From NCBI RefSeq assembly GCF_028748145.1, contig NZ_CP118181.1, positions 930,211 through 994,210 of the forward strand: a stretch of 64,000 nt of DNA. The letters run 5' to 3'. This document shows, piece by piece, positions 42,448 to 52,255 of the stretch. Every line of letters starts with the position of its first letter. Positions within the stretch are counted from its first letter, which is position 1. Made by a program: the position numbers and the translations under genes. The notes under the pieces were generated by a model. The model had not been told where the DNA came from. It did no database searches and saw nothing but the letters and a program-made list of their open reading frames with translations. The stretch is from Entomospira culicis. Lineage in GTDB: Bacteria; Spirochaetota; Spirochaetia; WRBN01.

Positions 42448-42477
42448 ATTATAGCACGATCGTATGTTATCAGTCAA
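42448..42477 (-). promoter_or_regulatory. Promoter of the DUF262 cassette
   Basis: On the minus strand: TTGACT (42477-42472), 18-base spacer, extended TGC-TATAAT (42453-42448). Confidence 0.8.
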
Positions 42478-42546
42478 CAACTTTTTATTGATAAAAATAA
42501 TTAGCTCTATCGCTTTAGCACAATCGCTAAAACTACTATCGTATAT

Positions 42547-42586
42547 AAAAATCCACAGAGACCTCTTTTCGTTTCTGTGGATTTTT
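42547..42586 (-). terminator. Rho-independent terminator after the secreted protein gene at 42613
   Basis: A perfect 13-bp stem pairs 42547-42559 with 42574-42586. The A/T runs at its foot make it potentially active in both directions; on the minus strand it ends the transcript of the 42613-43260 gene. Confidence 0.85.
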
Positions 42587-42612
42587 TATCAAAATGATAT
42601 AAGCTTTAAAAA

Positions 42613-43260
42613 TTATTTAAAAAGATCGTCTTTACGTGCCTGTTCTGCCTTAGCCTCTCGCACTTTTTGCGCGATATGCTCTGGCTCTAACAATTTAAGA
42701 AGTGCCTCTACTTGATCTTTGTCGATATAAAGTTTATCCATATCAAAGTCGATATACTGATTAGCTTTAGAAGCTACCTTAGATGCAGATAAAACTAACT
42801 GATGTCTCGTTACATTTTGAGAAAAGATAAGTAGTTTTATCGTACTACGACGCACGCCAGTATACCAAGTACCAACACTTTTCCACTCAGGTAAAGCAAC
42901 GAGGGATGTAATCTCTCTCTCGACCTCCACTGCTTCGCGTCTGGCGATTGCCTCCCACTCCAAATACTTTGTTAAAGCATTTCTAAAAGTTTCGTCCGTC
43001 CTCTTATCTTTAGCGTCAACTAAAGTAAGACGATAAATACTACCGATACTATCAGTCGTTACAAGCATAATTGCGCCTTTATGCTCATCTTTCTCTTTAA
43101 CGATAGTCATGACAGCCAGCGTAGATTTTTCAAACCTACTTAAAACATTAATCGTATTAACCTCAATACTTCCTACCGCTATGGCATAAGGATCATCATT
43201 AGCCATGACCTGCGTTGCAAATACAGAAAAGAACAAAAGAACGCCAAAAACTTTTTTCAT
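42613..43260 (-). CDS. Secreted protein of unknown function
   Basis: AGGAGAAACTAA precedes the ATG. Signal peptide 1-20 (FATQVMA). The mature protein has a beta-rich half with SIYRLTLVDAKDKRTDETFRNAL and a helical, highly charged C-terminal tail (about 175-215, Lys/Glu/Ala-rich). No cysteine and no lipobox. It has its own promoter and terminator and sits between the DUF262 cassette and the divergent lepA. Unknown function; the C-terminal tail could contact peptidoglycan or a partner. Confidence 0.72.
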   Translation of the reverse strand: MKKVFGVLLFFSVFATQVMANDDPYAIAVGSIEVNTINVLSRFEKSTLAVMTIVKEKDEHKGAIMLVTTDSIGSIYRLTLVDAKDKRTDETFRNALTKYLEWEAIARREAVEVEREITSLVALPEWKSVGTWYTGVRRSTIKLLIFSQNVTRHQLVLSASKVASKANQYIDFDMDKLYIDKDQVEALLKLLEPEHIAQKVREAKAEQARKDDLFK

Positions 43261-43280
43261 TTAGTTTCTCCTTTTTTGGC

Positions 43281-43310
43281 ATTATACCATAAAAACATAA
43301 TTTTATTCAA
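43281..43310 (-). promoter_or_regulatory. Promoter of the secreted protein gene at 42613
   Basis: On the minus strand: TTGAAT (43310-43305), 18-base spacer, TATAAT (43286-43281). Confidence 0.75.
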
Positions 43311-43403
43311 TATTATTTTTATAAAAAAATACAATTTATTTATAAAATTACTTACTATATGATCTTTTTTGTATAAGGACTTTTCTTTTTCCCTTAAATC
43401 GGA

Positions 43404-43409
43404 TATAAT
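43404..43409 (+). promoter_or_regulatory. -10 element of lepA
   Basis: TATAAT at 43404-43409, 11 bases before the ATG at 43421, would leave a leader of only about 5 bases. The -35 hexamer at 17-base spacing (TTTTCT) is weak. Confidence 0.5.
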
Positions 43410-43420
43410 CAGAGGTAATC

Positions 43421-45250
43421 ATGAAAAGTAAACAAGATTTCATTCGCAACTTTTGTATTATCGCCCATATCGACCATGGCAAGAGCACCCTTGCCGATCG
43501 TTTTATCCAGAAGACAGGGGTCGTTAGTGATCGCGACTTTAACGCCGCCGGTGGCAAGCAGATCCTCGATAGCATGGACATCGAGCGTGAGCGGGGTATT
43601 ACCATTAAGAGCCAAGCCGTCGCCATGCAGTACACCGCCAAAGATGGCAACACCTACACCCTCAACCTTGTCGACACCCCCGGTCATGTCGACTTTACCT
43701 ATGAGGTCTCGCGTGCCATCCAGAGTTGTGAAGGCGCGCTTCTCCTTGTTGATGCCAGCCAAGGCGTGGAGGCGCAGACCTTGAGCAACCTCTATCTTGC
43801 CATGGAGCACGATTTACATATCATTCCCGTTATTAATAAGATAGACCTGCCCTCTGCCGATATTGATCGCATCAAGCAAGAGATTGAGGATGACTTGGGG
43901 CTCGACAGCGATCTTGCCGTAGCCATTTCGGCAAAAAACGGCATCGGCATTGAAGATCTTTTAGAAGCGCTCATCGAACAAATTCCTGCGCCAAAAGCTC
44001 TAAGCGAAAAACCGCTCAAAGCCAATATTTTTGATAGCCACTACGATCCCTATCGAGGTGTTATCATCCACGTGCGCGTCTTTGAGGGGCGTTTAACCAA
44101 GGGGCAAAATATCCTCTTGATGAACACCCAAGCCCAGTATAAGGTAGAGACAACGGGCATTTTTCGCATCAAACTCGAGGAGAACGAAGCCTTAGAGGCC
44201 GGCGAAGTTGGCTACATTCTCGCCGGAGTTAAGAGCATTGGCGATTTACGCGTTGGCGATACCATCACCGACCTTGATAATCCTTGCGATGCGCCCCTTC
44301 CGGGCTTTAAAGAGGTCAAACCTGTCGTCTTCTCCTCCATCTACCCCCTCTCCAGCGACCAATACGACGAACTCACCGAAGCGATGGAAAAACTCCGTCT
44401 CAATGACGCTGCCCTTGTCTATGAAAAAGATTCCGCAGCCGCCTTGGGCGTAGGTTTTCGCTGTGGATTTTTGGGTCTTCTCCACCTCGAGGTAACCCAA
44501 GAGCGTATCGAACGTGAATTTAATCTTGGCATTCTCCTCACCAGCCCATCGGTGCGTTATCGCTTAACCGATAAAAAGGGGCATACTTGGATGCTTGACA
44601 ACCCGGCAAAATACCCCGAGCCCTCCCAACTCGAACTCTGCGAAGAGCCGATGATCAAGGCAACCATCATCACCCCCACCGAGTATGTGGGATCGTTGAT
44701 GGCGCTCTGTATGAAGAAGCGTGGAATTCAAGAACAGATGATCTATCTCGACACCAAGCGCGTGGAACTTATCTTCCAGATGCCCCTCGCTGAGGTGCTC
44801 TTCGACTTCTATGATAGCCTCAAGAGCCTCTCGCGTGGGTATGCTAGCTTCGATTACCAAGAGTCGGGCTTTGCTCCTACCGATGTCGTTAAGATGGATA
44901 TTCTGCTCAATGGTGAGGTGGTCGATGCCTTAAGCCAGCTTGTCTTTAGAGGCAATGCCCGCGAACGTGGTTTGCAAATCTGCGAGCGACTCAAGGAAGA
45001 GATCCCCAAGCATCAATTTAAGATCGCTATTCAGGCGGCCATTGGTGGCACGGTGGTTGCACGGGAAACCGTTAGTGCCTTGCGTAAAGATGTTACTGCC
45101 AAGTGTTATGGTGGTGATATCACCCGTAAGAAAAAGCTATTGGAGCGACAAAAAGAGGGTAAAAAGCGCCTCAAAATGGTGGGCAATGTCGAGCTTCCCC
45201 AAAGCGCTTTCCTTGCAGTTTTAAAGAGTAAGGGGCCACAAGACTCATAA
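43421..45250 (+). CDS. lepA: Elongation factor 4 (LepA)
   Basis: LepA is a ribosome-associated GTPase that back-translocates or remodels stalled ribosomes. G1 AHIDHGKST, the switch region with [18 protein letters not shown]3 DTPGH and G4 NKIDLP are intact. The LepA-specific C-terminal domain ends in [19 protein letters not shown]. 609 residues fit the family. AGAGGT lies close to the predicted transcript start. Confidence 0.97.
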   Translation: MKSKQDFIRNFCIIAHIDHGKSTLADRFIQKTGVVSDRDFNAAGGKQILDSMDIERERGITIKSQAVAMQYTAKDGNTYTLNLVDTPGHVDFTYEVSRAIQSCEGALLLVDASQGVEAQTLSNLYLAMEHDLHIIPVINKIDLPSADIDRIKQEIEDDLGLDSDLAVAISAKNGIGIEDLLEALIEQIPAPKALSEKPLKANIFDSHYDPYRGVIIHVRVFEGRLTKGQNILLMNTQAQYKVETTGIFRIKLEENEALEAGEVGYILAGVKSIGDLRVGDTITDLDNPCDAPLPGFKEVKPVVFSSIYPLSSDQYDELTEAMEKLRLNDAALVYEKDSAAALGVGFRCGFLGLLHLEVTQERIEREFNLGILLTSPSVRYRLTDKKGHTWMLDNPAKYPEPSQLELCEEPMIKATIITPTEYVGSLMALCMKKRGIQEQMIYLDTKRVELIFQMPLAEVLFDFYDSLKSLSRGYASFDYQESGFAPTDVVKMDILLNGEVVDALSQLVFRGNARERGLQICERLKEEIPKHQFKIAIQAAIGGTVVARETVSALRKDVTAKCYGGDITRKKKLLERQKEGKKRLKMVGNVELPQSAFLAVLKSKGPQDS

Positions 45251-45262
45251 TTTAGCTATCAC

Positions 45263-45291
45263 TTGCCGACAAACTAAAAAGTTGATACAAT
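45263..45291 (+). promoter_or_regulatory. Promoter of the SpoIID-domain gene
   Basis: TTGCCG (45263-45268), 17-base spacer, TACAAT (45286-45291). Confidence 0.6.
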
Positions 45292-45333
45292 TTTTCTCCT
45301 CATCACTATTTCTATAAGGATATTAGAGACTAT

Positions 45334-47415
45334 ATGCTTAGACATCGCTTGCTCCTCATATTAATTACCTTCTTTGGGTTCACCCTATCTGCGCAACAAC
45401 AAAAACCGCCCAAAGCCAGCCAGAAACGTAGCGTCTCGGAGCGGGAATTTAAAAAGGCGGTGCAAGCCTTCTATCTTGGCGGAATGGAGAGTGCTATCGA
45501 TATTCACAAGAAGAATATCCAAAAAGATCCGCTCTTCTTCGACTCCTACTTTGAGCTAACGGCGCTACTCAAAGAGCAGTCGCGCAACCAAGAGGCGGTA
45601 GAGGTTGTCGCCCAACTTTACGCCTATCACCCTAAACCGCAAGAGATCGTCGACCTCTATTTTATTACACTGGTACAAGCAGGCAAAATCGAGCAAGCCA
45701 AGGAGATAGAGCAACAGCTTATCCAGCCAGTAAAAACCGATCGCACGCGCTTTTATCAAGGCTTTTTGGCCTATCGTCAGAAGAATTTTGATCTTGCCAT
45801 CCAGCACTTTGAAGAGACGCTCAATATAAATGGCTTCTTTGCTGGAGCGGCCTTCTTTTTGGCAAAAATGCATCAGGAGAAAGGAGACCATGCCAAAGCG
45901 ATTGAGACCTTTCAGCGCACCCTACGTATTGAGCCCAATTTTACCTCTGCCTACTACCCCATGGCACTCTCCCAACTAGCATTGGAACAAACGCAATCGG
46001 CACTCACCAGCCTTAGACGTGCGCGCAATCTTATGCCTCGCTCCCAGCGTCTTAACAACAAAATCGCCGAGATCGAAGCGATACTACCTCCTGCCAAACC
46101 CGTCGATAACACCACTGCCATCAAGGATAATCGTCAAAAAAATGTACAAGTTCCAGCCATTAAGACCTTCTCACCCATCGTCGATAACCCGATTCCTATC
46201 CGTATTGGGTTGGTCGAGGATATCCGCGAATTACAGATCAAGACCGGTGGTGCATATCAGCTTCACAGCAAGCAACAACTGCTCCACACTAGCGCCGAAA
46301 GTGAGGTCTTATCGATTAAAGCCACCGTACAAGGTGTCGCGATTTACGATCGACAACAAACGCTTATCGCCCAGTCGTCAAACCCCATTCACCTCTCTTA
46401 TCCCGATGAACAGTTAGCCACTGCCGTTTTTGATATCATCAACGGGGCGGGATATTACTTCTCCTCGGTGGTTACGCGCTATTATCGTGGCGATCTCGAA
46501 TTTATGCCTCGCCCAAATCAGCGTCTTACCCTCGTTAATGAGCTCAACTTAGAGGATTATCTCTACAGCGTCGTCCCCTCCGAGATGCCAGCCTCCTGGC
46601 CAGAAGAGGCGCTCAAAGCGCAAGCCGTTGCCGCCCGTACCTACGCCCTAGCTACCATGGGAGGCTTTAAAGATCGGGGCTTCGACCTCTTGAGTAGTGT
46701 GGCAAGCCAAGCCTACACCGGGATGGCAGGCGAGCATGTGCGCTCTACCCATGCGGTAAATGCGACGGCTGGCATGGTGCTCTACTCAAAAATTACCAAA
46801 AAACTCCTCGTTACCTACTATAGCGCTAATCATGGAGGCTACTCCGAGGATGGACACTTGGTCTGGACGCACGCGGTAAAAAATGAACATCTAGCCGTAG
46901 CTGATCGCAAAGAAGACAACAAACGTAAAGAACCACTGCCACTCTTTCAGCTCAACCAGTGGTTACACTCGCGCCCACAAACGCATAGCAACTGGCCGAG
47001 AATGCACTCAAGTTTTGCTTTTAGAAGCGCCGTTTGGATCGACAATGACGACCTCCAAGCCCGCATCGCCCGCACCCAAGAGATTGGCACAGTTCATCGC
47101 CTCACCACGCGCCTCCGTGGAATCGGTGGGCGCGCCTCGCTCATCGAAGCCACAGGAAGCAACGCAAGCGTCGAAATTCGTGGCGATATTATTCGCTCGC
47201 GCTTTGGTGGCTTACGTAGTAACCTCTTCACCCTCGAGAGCATCTACACCGATAACGACTACCCCGAGTACTTTATCTTTACAACGGCGGGCTGGGGACA
47301 CGGGGTGGGGCTCGATCAATCGGGTTCCGCGGGGATGGCTGCCGATGGCTACACTTGGCAAGAGATCCTCCATCACTACTACCCCAATGGGAAGATCCAA
47401 CGCTATAAGCCTTAA
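45334..47415 (+). CDS. Exported TPR and SpoIID/LytB-domain peptidoglycan protein
   Basis: SpoIID-family proteins are glycan-strand lytic transglycosylases or amidase activators. Signal peptide about 1-20 (FTLSAQ). Residues 30-250 hold several TPR repeats (FLAYRQKNFDLAIQHFEETL, KGDHAKAIETFQRTLRIEP). The SpoIID domain (about 380-693) shows VVPSEMPASWPEEALKAQAVAARTYA in sections, a SANHGGYSE segment, and the closing GWGHGVGLDQSGSAGMA. The catalytic-type Glu of PSEMP is present. It converges on yhfW with 5 bases between stop codons. Probable role in cell-wall remodelling in the periplasm. Confidence 0.88.
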   Translation: MLRHRLLLILITFFGFTLSAQQQKPPKASQKRSVSEREFKKAVQAFYLGGMESAIDIHKKNIQKDPLFFDSYFELTALLKEQSRNQEAVEVVAQLYAYHPKPQEIVDLYFITLVQAGKIEQAKEIEQQLIQPVKTDRTRFYQGFLAYRQKNFDLAIQHFEETLNINGFFAGAAFFLAKMHQEKGDHAKAIETFQRTLRIEPNFTSAYYPMALSQLALEQTQSALTSLRRARNLMPRSQRLNNKIAEIEAILPPAKPVDNTTAIKDNRQKNVQVPAIKTFSPIVDNPIPIRIGLVEDIRELQIKTGGAYQLHSKQQLLHTSAESEVLSIKATVQGVAIYDRQQTLIAQSSNPIHLSYPDEQLATAVFDIINGAGYYFSSVVTRYYRGDLEFMPRPNQRLTLVNELNLEDYLYSVVPSEMPASWPEEALKAQAVAARTYALATMGGFKDRGFDLLSSVASQAYTGMAGEHVRSTHAVNATAGMVLYSKITKKLLVTYYSANHGGYSEDGHLVWTHAVKNEHLAVADRKEDNKRKEPLPLFQLNQWLHSRPQTHSNWPRMHSSFAFRSAVWIDNDDLQARIARTQEIGTVHRLTTRLRGIGGRASLIEATGSNASVEIRGDIIRSRFGGLRSNLFTLESIYTDNDYPEYFIFTTAGWGHGVGLDQSGSAGMAADGYTWQEILHHYYPNGKIQRYKP

Positions 47416-47420
47416 TCTTC

Positions 47421-48617
47421 TTAAAGCAACGTAAAAAAAGATTGACCGTGTTCAGGTTGGGTTACGCCAAAATAGTCGGCAACGGTGCTAGCCACATCAG
47501 CCATGGTCTCTCTTTCGCCAAGAAAAGCGTTGGACAACTCCTTGCCGTACACCAAAAGCGGAACGCATTCGCGGGTGTGGTTGCTATGCCCGATGGTTGG
47601 ATCGTTACCGTGATCGGCCATGACAATGAGGCGATCGCCTACGGTCATTGCTTCGATAATCTTACCGATATAAGCATCTGATAACTCCAGCAAGTGCGCA
47701 TAGCGTTGAACATCTTGCGCATGCCCAGCAAGGTCAGTCTCTTGGATATTCAAGCAAATAAAGCCGTGGCTAATCTCGGCAATCTTCTCCAACGTCCACC
47801 TAAACAACATCTCTGTCGCCACCCCCGTCTGATTATGCTGGCTTTTCGAGTAGATCAAATCGGCCACTTTACCTAACAGCGCCACCTCGATGCCAGCCTC
47901 TTCAAGGATATGCACAATCTGCACGCGTGGATCGATGCCATAACCCAAGTGTAACACCCGATAGCCCCTTCGATAAACCCCACTCATCGGTGCATCCACC
48001 CCAGCATAATTTTCTTTATGTCGATAGGCATGAAGCAGATCGTTGAGTGTAACACCTTGCCCGCCAAAGGTAATCACCCGACCCACCATCGCCACGCTAC
48101 GGACAATCATGCCAATCTTTAGAAGCTCCTCAAAAGAGATTGCATCTAAAATTCCCGTAACATTATAAACCATGCCTAAGTCCGTCTCTAAATTATCGCC
48201 AACACTCGCGACCTCATTGACCAATAAAATCGACGGTTCGCCATAGCGTCGTACCCGATATCCCGCCCAGAGCAACGCTTGCTCAACCTGAGGTAAGACA
48301 TCGGCAAAAGGCATAATTAAGGGCGGTTTGGGCGTTGTCCCCATAATCTCCTGATGCCCCAAAAAAGAGTCCGCGCCCTCATGGCTTAGCGCGCTTCGCC
48401 CATAGCATGCCGTGCGGGAAAAATGATAATCGCCCAGCTCATGCCCAATAGCGTTCATCAAACCTAGCTGAAGCAAATGTGGAATCTTCAAACTACGCTC
48501 CCTAGCTAAAATATGCAGTGCCGTATTCGCCCCCGTATCTTGTGGACGTACCTGCGCTACATCTGCCATCGCACCCACGCCAAAACTGTCCAACACCACC
48601 ACAATAAATCTACCCAT
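47421..48617 (-). CDS. yhfW: YhfW-like phosphopentomutase-family enzyme
   Basis: It belongs to the metal-dependent alkaline phosphatase superfamily, close to phosphopentomutase (DeoB). FIVVVLDSFGVGAM gives the first metal aspartate, ADSFLGHQEIMG the active-site loop, ETDLAGH and MADHGNDPTIGHSNHTRE the two-metal His/Asp set. The usual DeoB neighbours (nucleoside phosphorylase) are missing; instead it is the last gene of the yhf-type cluster, which identifies it as YhfW. GGGGAGTAGAGC precedes the ATG. Substrate unknown. Confidence 0.85.
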   Translation of the reverse strand: MGRFIVVVLDSFGVGAMADVAQVRPQDTGANTALHILARERSLKIPHLLQLGLMNAIGHELGDYHFSRTACYGRSALSHEGADSFLGHQEIMGTTPKPPLIMPFADVLPQVEQALLWAGYRVRRYGEPSILLVNEVASVGDNLETDLGMVYNVTGILDAISFEELLKIGMIVRSVAMVGRVITFGGQGVTLNDLLHAYRHKENYAGVDAPMSGVYRRGYRVLHLGYGIDPRVQIVHILEEAGIEVALLGKVADLIYSKSQHNQTGVATEMLFRWTLEKIAEISHGFICLNIQETDLAGHAQDVQRYAHLLELSDAYIGKIIEAMTVGDRLIVMADHGNDPTIGHSNHTRECVPLLVYGKELSNAFLGERETMADVASTVADYFGVTQPEHGQSFFTLL

Positions 48618-48648
48618 GCTCTACTCCCCAAAAAGATCTATTCGCGAT

Positions 48649-49815
48649 TTATTCGCCACGTAGATAGCGTCCTTGGCTGTCGTAAATGCCCTCAAGCTTG
48701 ATATTTCCCGTATGAATCCCGCTCACCACCGCCACCTCACTGCGCGTAACGAAAATTTGCGTGCGAAAGGCCATCACTACCGAAGCGCCCACCGGATATA
48801 ATCCCGTTAGCGGTAGGTGATAATCGATATTGTCTGCCGAAATCATTTGTGCAGGCACTTCTACCCGTTGATACCCGCCATCCACCTTGCTCACCAATGC
48901 TTCTTTGAGGTGTCCACGTCGATAGTAGCCACCACCATAGCAGTAACTACGCCCGTCAAAATGATGGGAAATTTCACTGACATAGACCATTGCGATCTTC
49001 TCGACTAATCCTGGATATTGATGTAATGGAGTCGTCCCCGTAAGCGCATGCCCCGGTTCTGCCTGCGCGCCACCCTTGGCTTTCACTAAGGGAATCGTTC
49101 CCGTGGCGCTACCCGAGGGTAAATTCAAAATCAAATGCGGATACTCCTCGCGCAACATCTCTTGCGCACGGTAAAGCGTATCGAGATTTGGGGTTGGTTT
49201 AATCTCTTTCTCCGCCTCGTGATATAAGAAGATAGGGAAAGAGGTTAAACCAGCGATATTGATATGCTTCAACGCTTTGACTTGCCGAATAAAGGCAGGA
49301 AGCTCCTCCAATGTAATACCCGCCTCTTGCCCTGGGTAGATCACATCATGTTTATCGGTGATGCGCAACAGTATCGATTGAACAATACCTAATTTTTCTG
49401 CGATAGCATTAATTTTAATAAATTTATCCATGCTATAGATAGTCATATAACGCGCGCCGTATTGCATAATGCGAAGCAATAGCGCCTCGGGCACTTGCAC
49501 CAAATGACCCACATTTCCCAATGGAATATCGTGCTCCATCATGATTAACGCATCCCGATAATCTACCACCACCGCCGAAGAAAATCCAACATCAAGCAAG
49601 CGTTTAGCCACCAATGGATTACGGCCAATCTGTTTAGTCATAAAGAATAATGTAACATCACGCTCTTTGGCTGTTGCGACCATCGCACGTGCATTCTCTT
49701 CTATCTGATCCAAATCAAGCAGATACGTATCTGGCAAAATGCGCCCTTCACGGTGTAATTGCATCGCAGCTTCCAGTAGCCTAGGGTTATCCACCATTAA
49801 TCTCTCTAAAAACAT
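48649..49815 (-). CDS. yhfX: YhfX-like PLP enzyme (alanine-racemase fold)
   Basis: A fold-type III PLP enzyme related to alanine racemases and D-threonine aldolases. The N-terminal barrel has TYLLDLDQIEENARAMV, with FFMTKQIGRNPLV around the PLP lysine. LPSGSATGT and the C-terminal beta domain (CYGGGYYRRGHL) follow. AAGGACGG precedes the ATG. Member of the yhf-type cluster, between the PRD protein and YhfW. Reaction unknown; racemase or aldolase chemistry is plausible. Confidence 0.85.
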   Translation of the reverse strand: MFLERLMVDNPRLLEAAMQLHREGRILPDTYLLDLDQIEENARAMVATAKERDVTLFFMTKQIGRNPLVAKRLLDVGFSSAVVVDYRDALIMMEHDIPLGNVGHLVQVPEALLLRIMQYGARYMTIYSMDKFIKINAIAEKLGIVQSILLRITDKHDVIYPGQEAGITLEELPAFIRQVKALKHINIAGLTSFPIFLYHEAEKEIKPTPNLDTLYRAQEMLREEYPHLILNLPSGSATGTIPLVKAKGGAQAEPGHALTGTTPLHQYPGLVEKIAMVYVSEISHHFDGRSYCYGGGYYRRGHLKEALVSKVDGGYQRVEVPAQMISADNIDYHLPLTGLYPVGASVVMAFRTQIFVTRSEVAVVSGIHTGNIKLEGIYDSQGRYLRGE

Positions 49816-49827
49816 AAACCGTCCTTT

Positions 49828-50190
49828 TTACGTCTCGTTGTTTGCCGATAAAATCGCCAATAAATGTAAATATAGATAATCTAACTCATTTTGATGAAAA
49901 GAGATAGGTATCAGTAATGCTAAACGTTCCCACACCTGCACCACCTCATCATAATGGGGATCTTCGGTAATCTCGATGCTTAACGTCGCATCCATCTTAG
50001 CCACAGGCACCTCACTTTTACCTTGTCGGGAGGCAGCCATGGCTAGATGAATCAAAAAAGTCTCGCTAGCATCTTCATTAGTAACAATCTGATTAGCCAG
50101 TAAATCGTGTACAATTCTCTGTAAACCATCATAGATAACCTGATCAATCACGGCGTGTTGTAGCAAAATCGATAACTTCTGCTGTAGCAT
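49828..50190 (-). CDS. yhfY: YhfY-like PRD-domain protein
   Basis: A stand-alone PTS-regulation domain of 120 residues, all helical, with FLIHLAMAASR (His of the PRD helix) and a final helix DYLYLHLLAILSANN. PRDs are normally phosphorylated on His by PTS proteins and sit in transcription regulators; this one has no DNA-binding or EIIB part. AGGAGTGGGT supports ATG 50190 over GTG 50196. It may link the cluster to PTS activity. Confidence 0.78.
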   Translation of the reverse strand: MLQQKLSILLQHAVIDQVIYDGLQRIVHDLLANQIVTNEDASETFLIHLAMAASRQGKSEVPVAKMDATLSIEITEDPHYDEVVQVWERLALLIPISFHQNELDYLYLHLLAILSANNET

Positions 50191-50246
50191 ACCCACTCCT
50201 AATATTTAATAAAATATATGGTAAAAATCGATAAAATAGAGCGCAT

Positions 50247-51350
50247 TTAGGCTCCTCCTCTTACATTTAATATGGCTTGCGAAAGGATACGCAAGATGGT
50301 ATCCGCGCCGCTACGCATAGGGTTGATGCGGATCATCGTGGAGAGGGCTTCTGGGTGATAGCTACGGAACGTGCTCGAGGGGCGATAGAACATCGGGACG
50401 ATCTCATAGCGCGACTCCGCCCCCACTGGATGCGGGGCAGCGCCCAGAAGCATCGCCTGATCGATAACCGCAGGGGCGATGGGTTGCGCTAGTTCAACCA
50501 TCAAAACCTTCGACTGCGCATTGATCACAAAGGCATCTTTTATCCCTGCCACCTCGCCCGCTAAGAGACGATCGCGCACCTCGACCACCACTTGCGCCGA
50601 AATCGCCAAGGCAACCGGTGCATAGACCATGCCTCGCAATACCTCCATCGCCTCAAAGCCCTGCACTTGCAAACCACCCGAGTAATTCTCTTGACGAATT
50701 CTCTGGATAAATTGCGCCTCGCCCACCACACAACCCACGCCCGCAGGACCAAGCAGTTTAAAAGTCGAGAAAGTAGAAAGATTCGCTCCGCATTGCGTGC
50801 CAATCGCACGTGTCTTCATCACGGCGTAATTATCGTCGGTGAGGATCGGGAGATCCGCCTTAGCGCGACGTATCGTCGCAATCACTTCTGCCAAATCATA
50901 GCGATCGGTGGGTTGTTGTCGGGTAACTTGAATCAATGCTCCTGCAAAATCATGCTTCTTCACCGCACCTTTAATCGCCTCTAAATTATTGAAATCAACC
51001 AGAAAGAGCTCTAACTTTAGCATGCCAAACGAACTCTCGGTAGTGGGATAGATGGGAGCCTCATGCACCAAAATCTTCCCCCCGGATCTCATCATGGCGT
51101 GAAGCGCAAGGCGTAATGCCATTGTACCAGAGCCTCGCACCAAGATCGCCTCTTCGGCACCAAAAAAATCTGCTAGCACTTGCTCGACCTTTCGCGTGGT
51201 GGTAGGTTGATTGTACCCCGACACCACCCCTAAGTCGCCCAAGGAGAGGCTCTCAAGCCCCGTAAAGTGTTGGCTCATCACGTCTACCAAACGAAACTGC
51301 AATGCCATCGCCTGTGCTACGGTCAAACTCTCTAAAGGAAACACTTCCAT
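50247..51350 (-). CDS. yhfS: YhfS-like PLP-dependent aminotransferase-fold enzyme
   Basis: Fold-type I PLP enzyme. VRGSGTMALRLALHAM is the cofactor phosphate loop, LTDDNYAVMK contains the ring-binding Asp, and FSTFKLLGPAG holds the internal-aldimine Lys. Together with the neighbours it matches YhfS. Distant relation to cystathionine-synthase/aminotransferase class V enzymes. 8 bases after php. Confidence 0.85.
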   Translation of the reverse strand: MEVFPLESLTVAQAMALQFRLVDVMSQHFTGLESLSLGDLGVVSGYNQPTTTRKVEQVLADFFGAEEAILVRGSGTMALRLALHAMMRSGGKILVHEAPIYPTTESSFGMLKLELFLVDFNNLEAIKGAVKKHDFAGALIQVTRQQPTDRYDLAEVIATIRRAKADLPILTDDNYAVMKTRAIGTQCGANLSTFSTFKLLGPAGVGCVVGEAQFIQRIRQENYSGGLQVQGFEAMEVLRGMVYAPVALAISAQVVVEVRDRLLAGEVAGIKDAFVINAQSKVLMVELAQPIAPAVIDQAMLLGAAPHPVGAESRYEIVPMFYRPSSTFRSYHPEALSTMIRINPMRSGADTILRILSQAILNVRGGA

Positions 51351-51358
51351 CTTTTACT

Positions 51359-52246
51359 CTATCCTTTACCGAAAAATTGTTGCGGATTATCCCTTAACAT
51401 TTGGGTAATGGCGCGCTGACTGAGTCCGGCTTCCAACGCCTTAGGCACGAATGTATCCAGTAAATAGCTATAGCCAATACCGCCAAATACCTTAAGGTGC
51501 GACTGACGCGTAATGTCCATCGAGAGCATGACCTGCCCAATATATCCACGTGCCTCTATCGCCTTGAGCATCGCGATACGTTGGCTATCGGGGAGATAGT
51601 TCTCCTTGCCGATGGTGTCAAACCCAATATAGACCCCTTGTTCCAACAGGCGCAAGGTATAATCAAGGTCGCCCTTTAGGTCGATATGCCCGAGCATCAC
51701 CCGTGTAAGCTCGACACCTCTCTCTTGAAAAAATGCCATCTGCTCCTGCGCAAACGTACCCAACGTGCAGTGCGTGGCGATAGGTAAACAACTCTCGCGA
51801 TGCACCATCACCGCCGCCTCAAAGAGCTTCTGCTCCAAAGGTGTCCAACCATCTTTACTCGTACCAATCTCCCCAATAATCTGTGGCTTAATCGTCGTGC
51901 CATCCAACCCTTCGGCAATCTCTTTATGCATCACCTCGGCGATCTCTTTAGCCTCACATTGACTAAACCATGGCTCAAACGGCGCATAAAATTTCTGGGT
52001 ATAAAATCCCGTCGCTTGAAGAATATTCATGCCACTAGCCCTTGCCACCTCGGCGACATATTGCGCATCACGGTGCATACCCAGCGTAGTTACATCGACA
52101 ATATTACGCACGCCTTTCGTATACAACGCGCGATACTCCGCCACCGTCGCCTCAAAATGACGCAGGAGTGTGTCGCTATTACCCTTTACATAAGAGAGAT
52201 CAATCGTTGTATGTTCGTGGATATAAGTTATACCATCTACTAACAT
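51359..52246 (-). CDS. php: Phosphotriesterase homology protein
   Basis: Amidohydrolase fold. The N-terminal metal motif is YIHEHTTIDL (HxH). Further ligands appear in order: IGEIGTSKDGWT, PIATHCTLGT, MLGHIDLKGD and SMDITRQS (final Asp). At 295 residues it has the length of E. coli YhfV/Php, whose substrate is unsettled; the metal-bridging Lys of phosphotriesterases appears as Glu in IGEIG, as in Php proteins. AGGAGCGCATA precedes the ATG. Hydrolase of the yhf pathway. Confidence 0.9.
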   Translation of the reverse strand: MLVDGITYIHEHTTIDLSYVKGNSDTLLRHFEATVAEYRALYTKGVRNIVDVTTLGMHRDAQYVAEVARASGMNILQATGFYTQKFYAPFEPWFSQCEAKEIAEVMHKEIAEGLDGTTIKPQIIGEIGTSKDGWTPLEQKLFEAAVMVHRESCLPIATHCTLGTFAQEQMAFFQERGVELTRVMLGHIDLKGDLDYTLRLLEQGVYIGFDTIGKENYLPDSQRIAMLKAIEARGYIGQVMLSMDITRQSHLKVFGGIGYSYLLDTFVPKALEAGLSQRAITQMLRDNPQQFFGKG

Positions 52247-52255
52247 TATGCGCTC

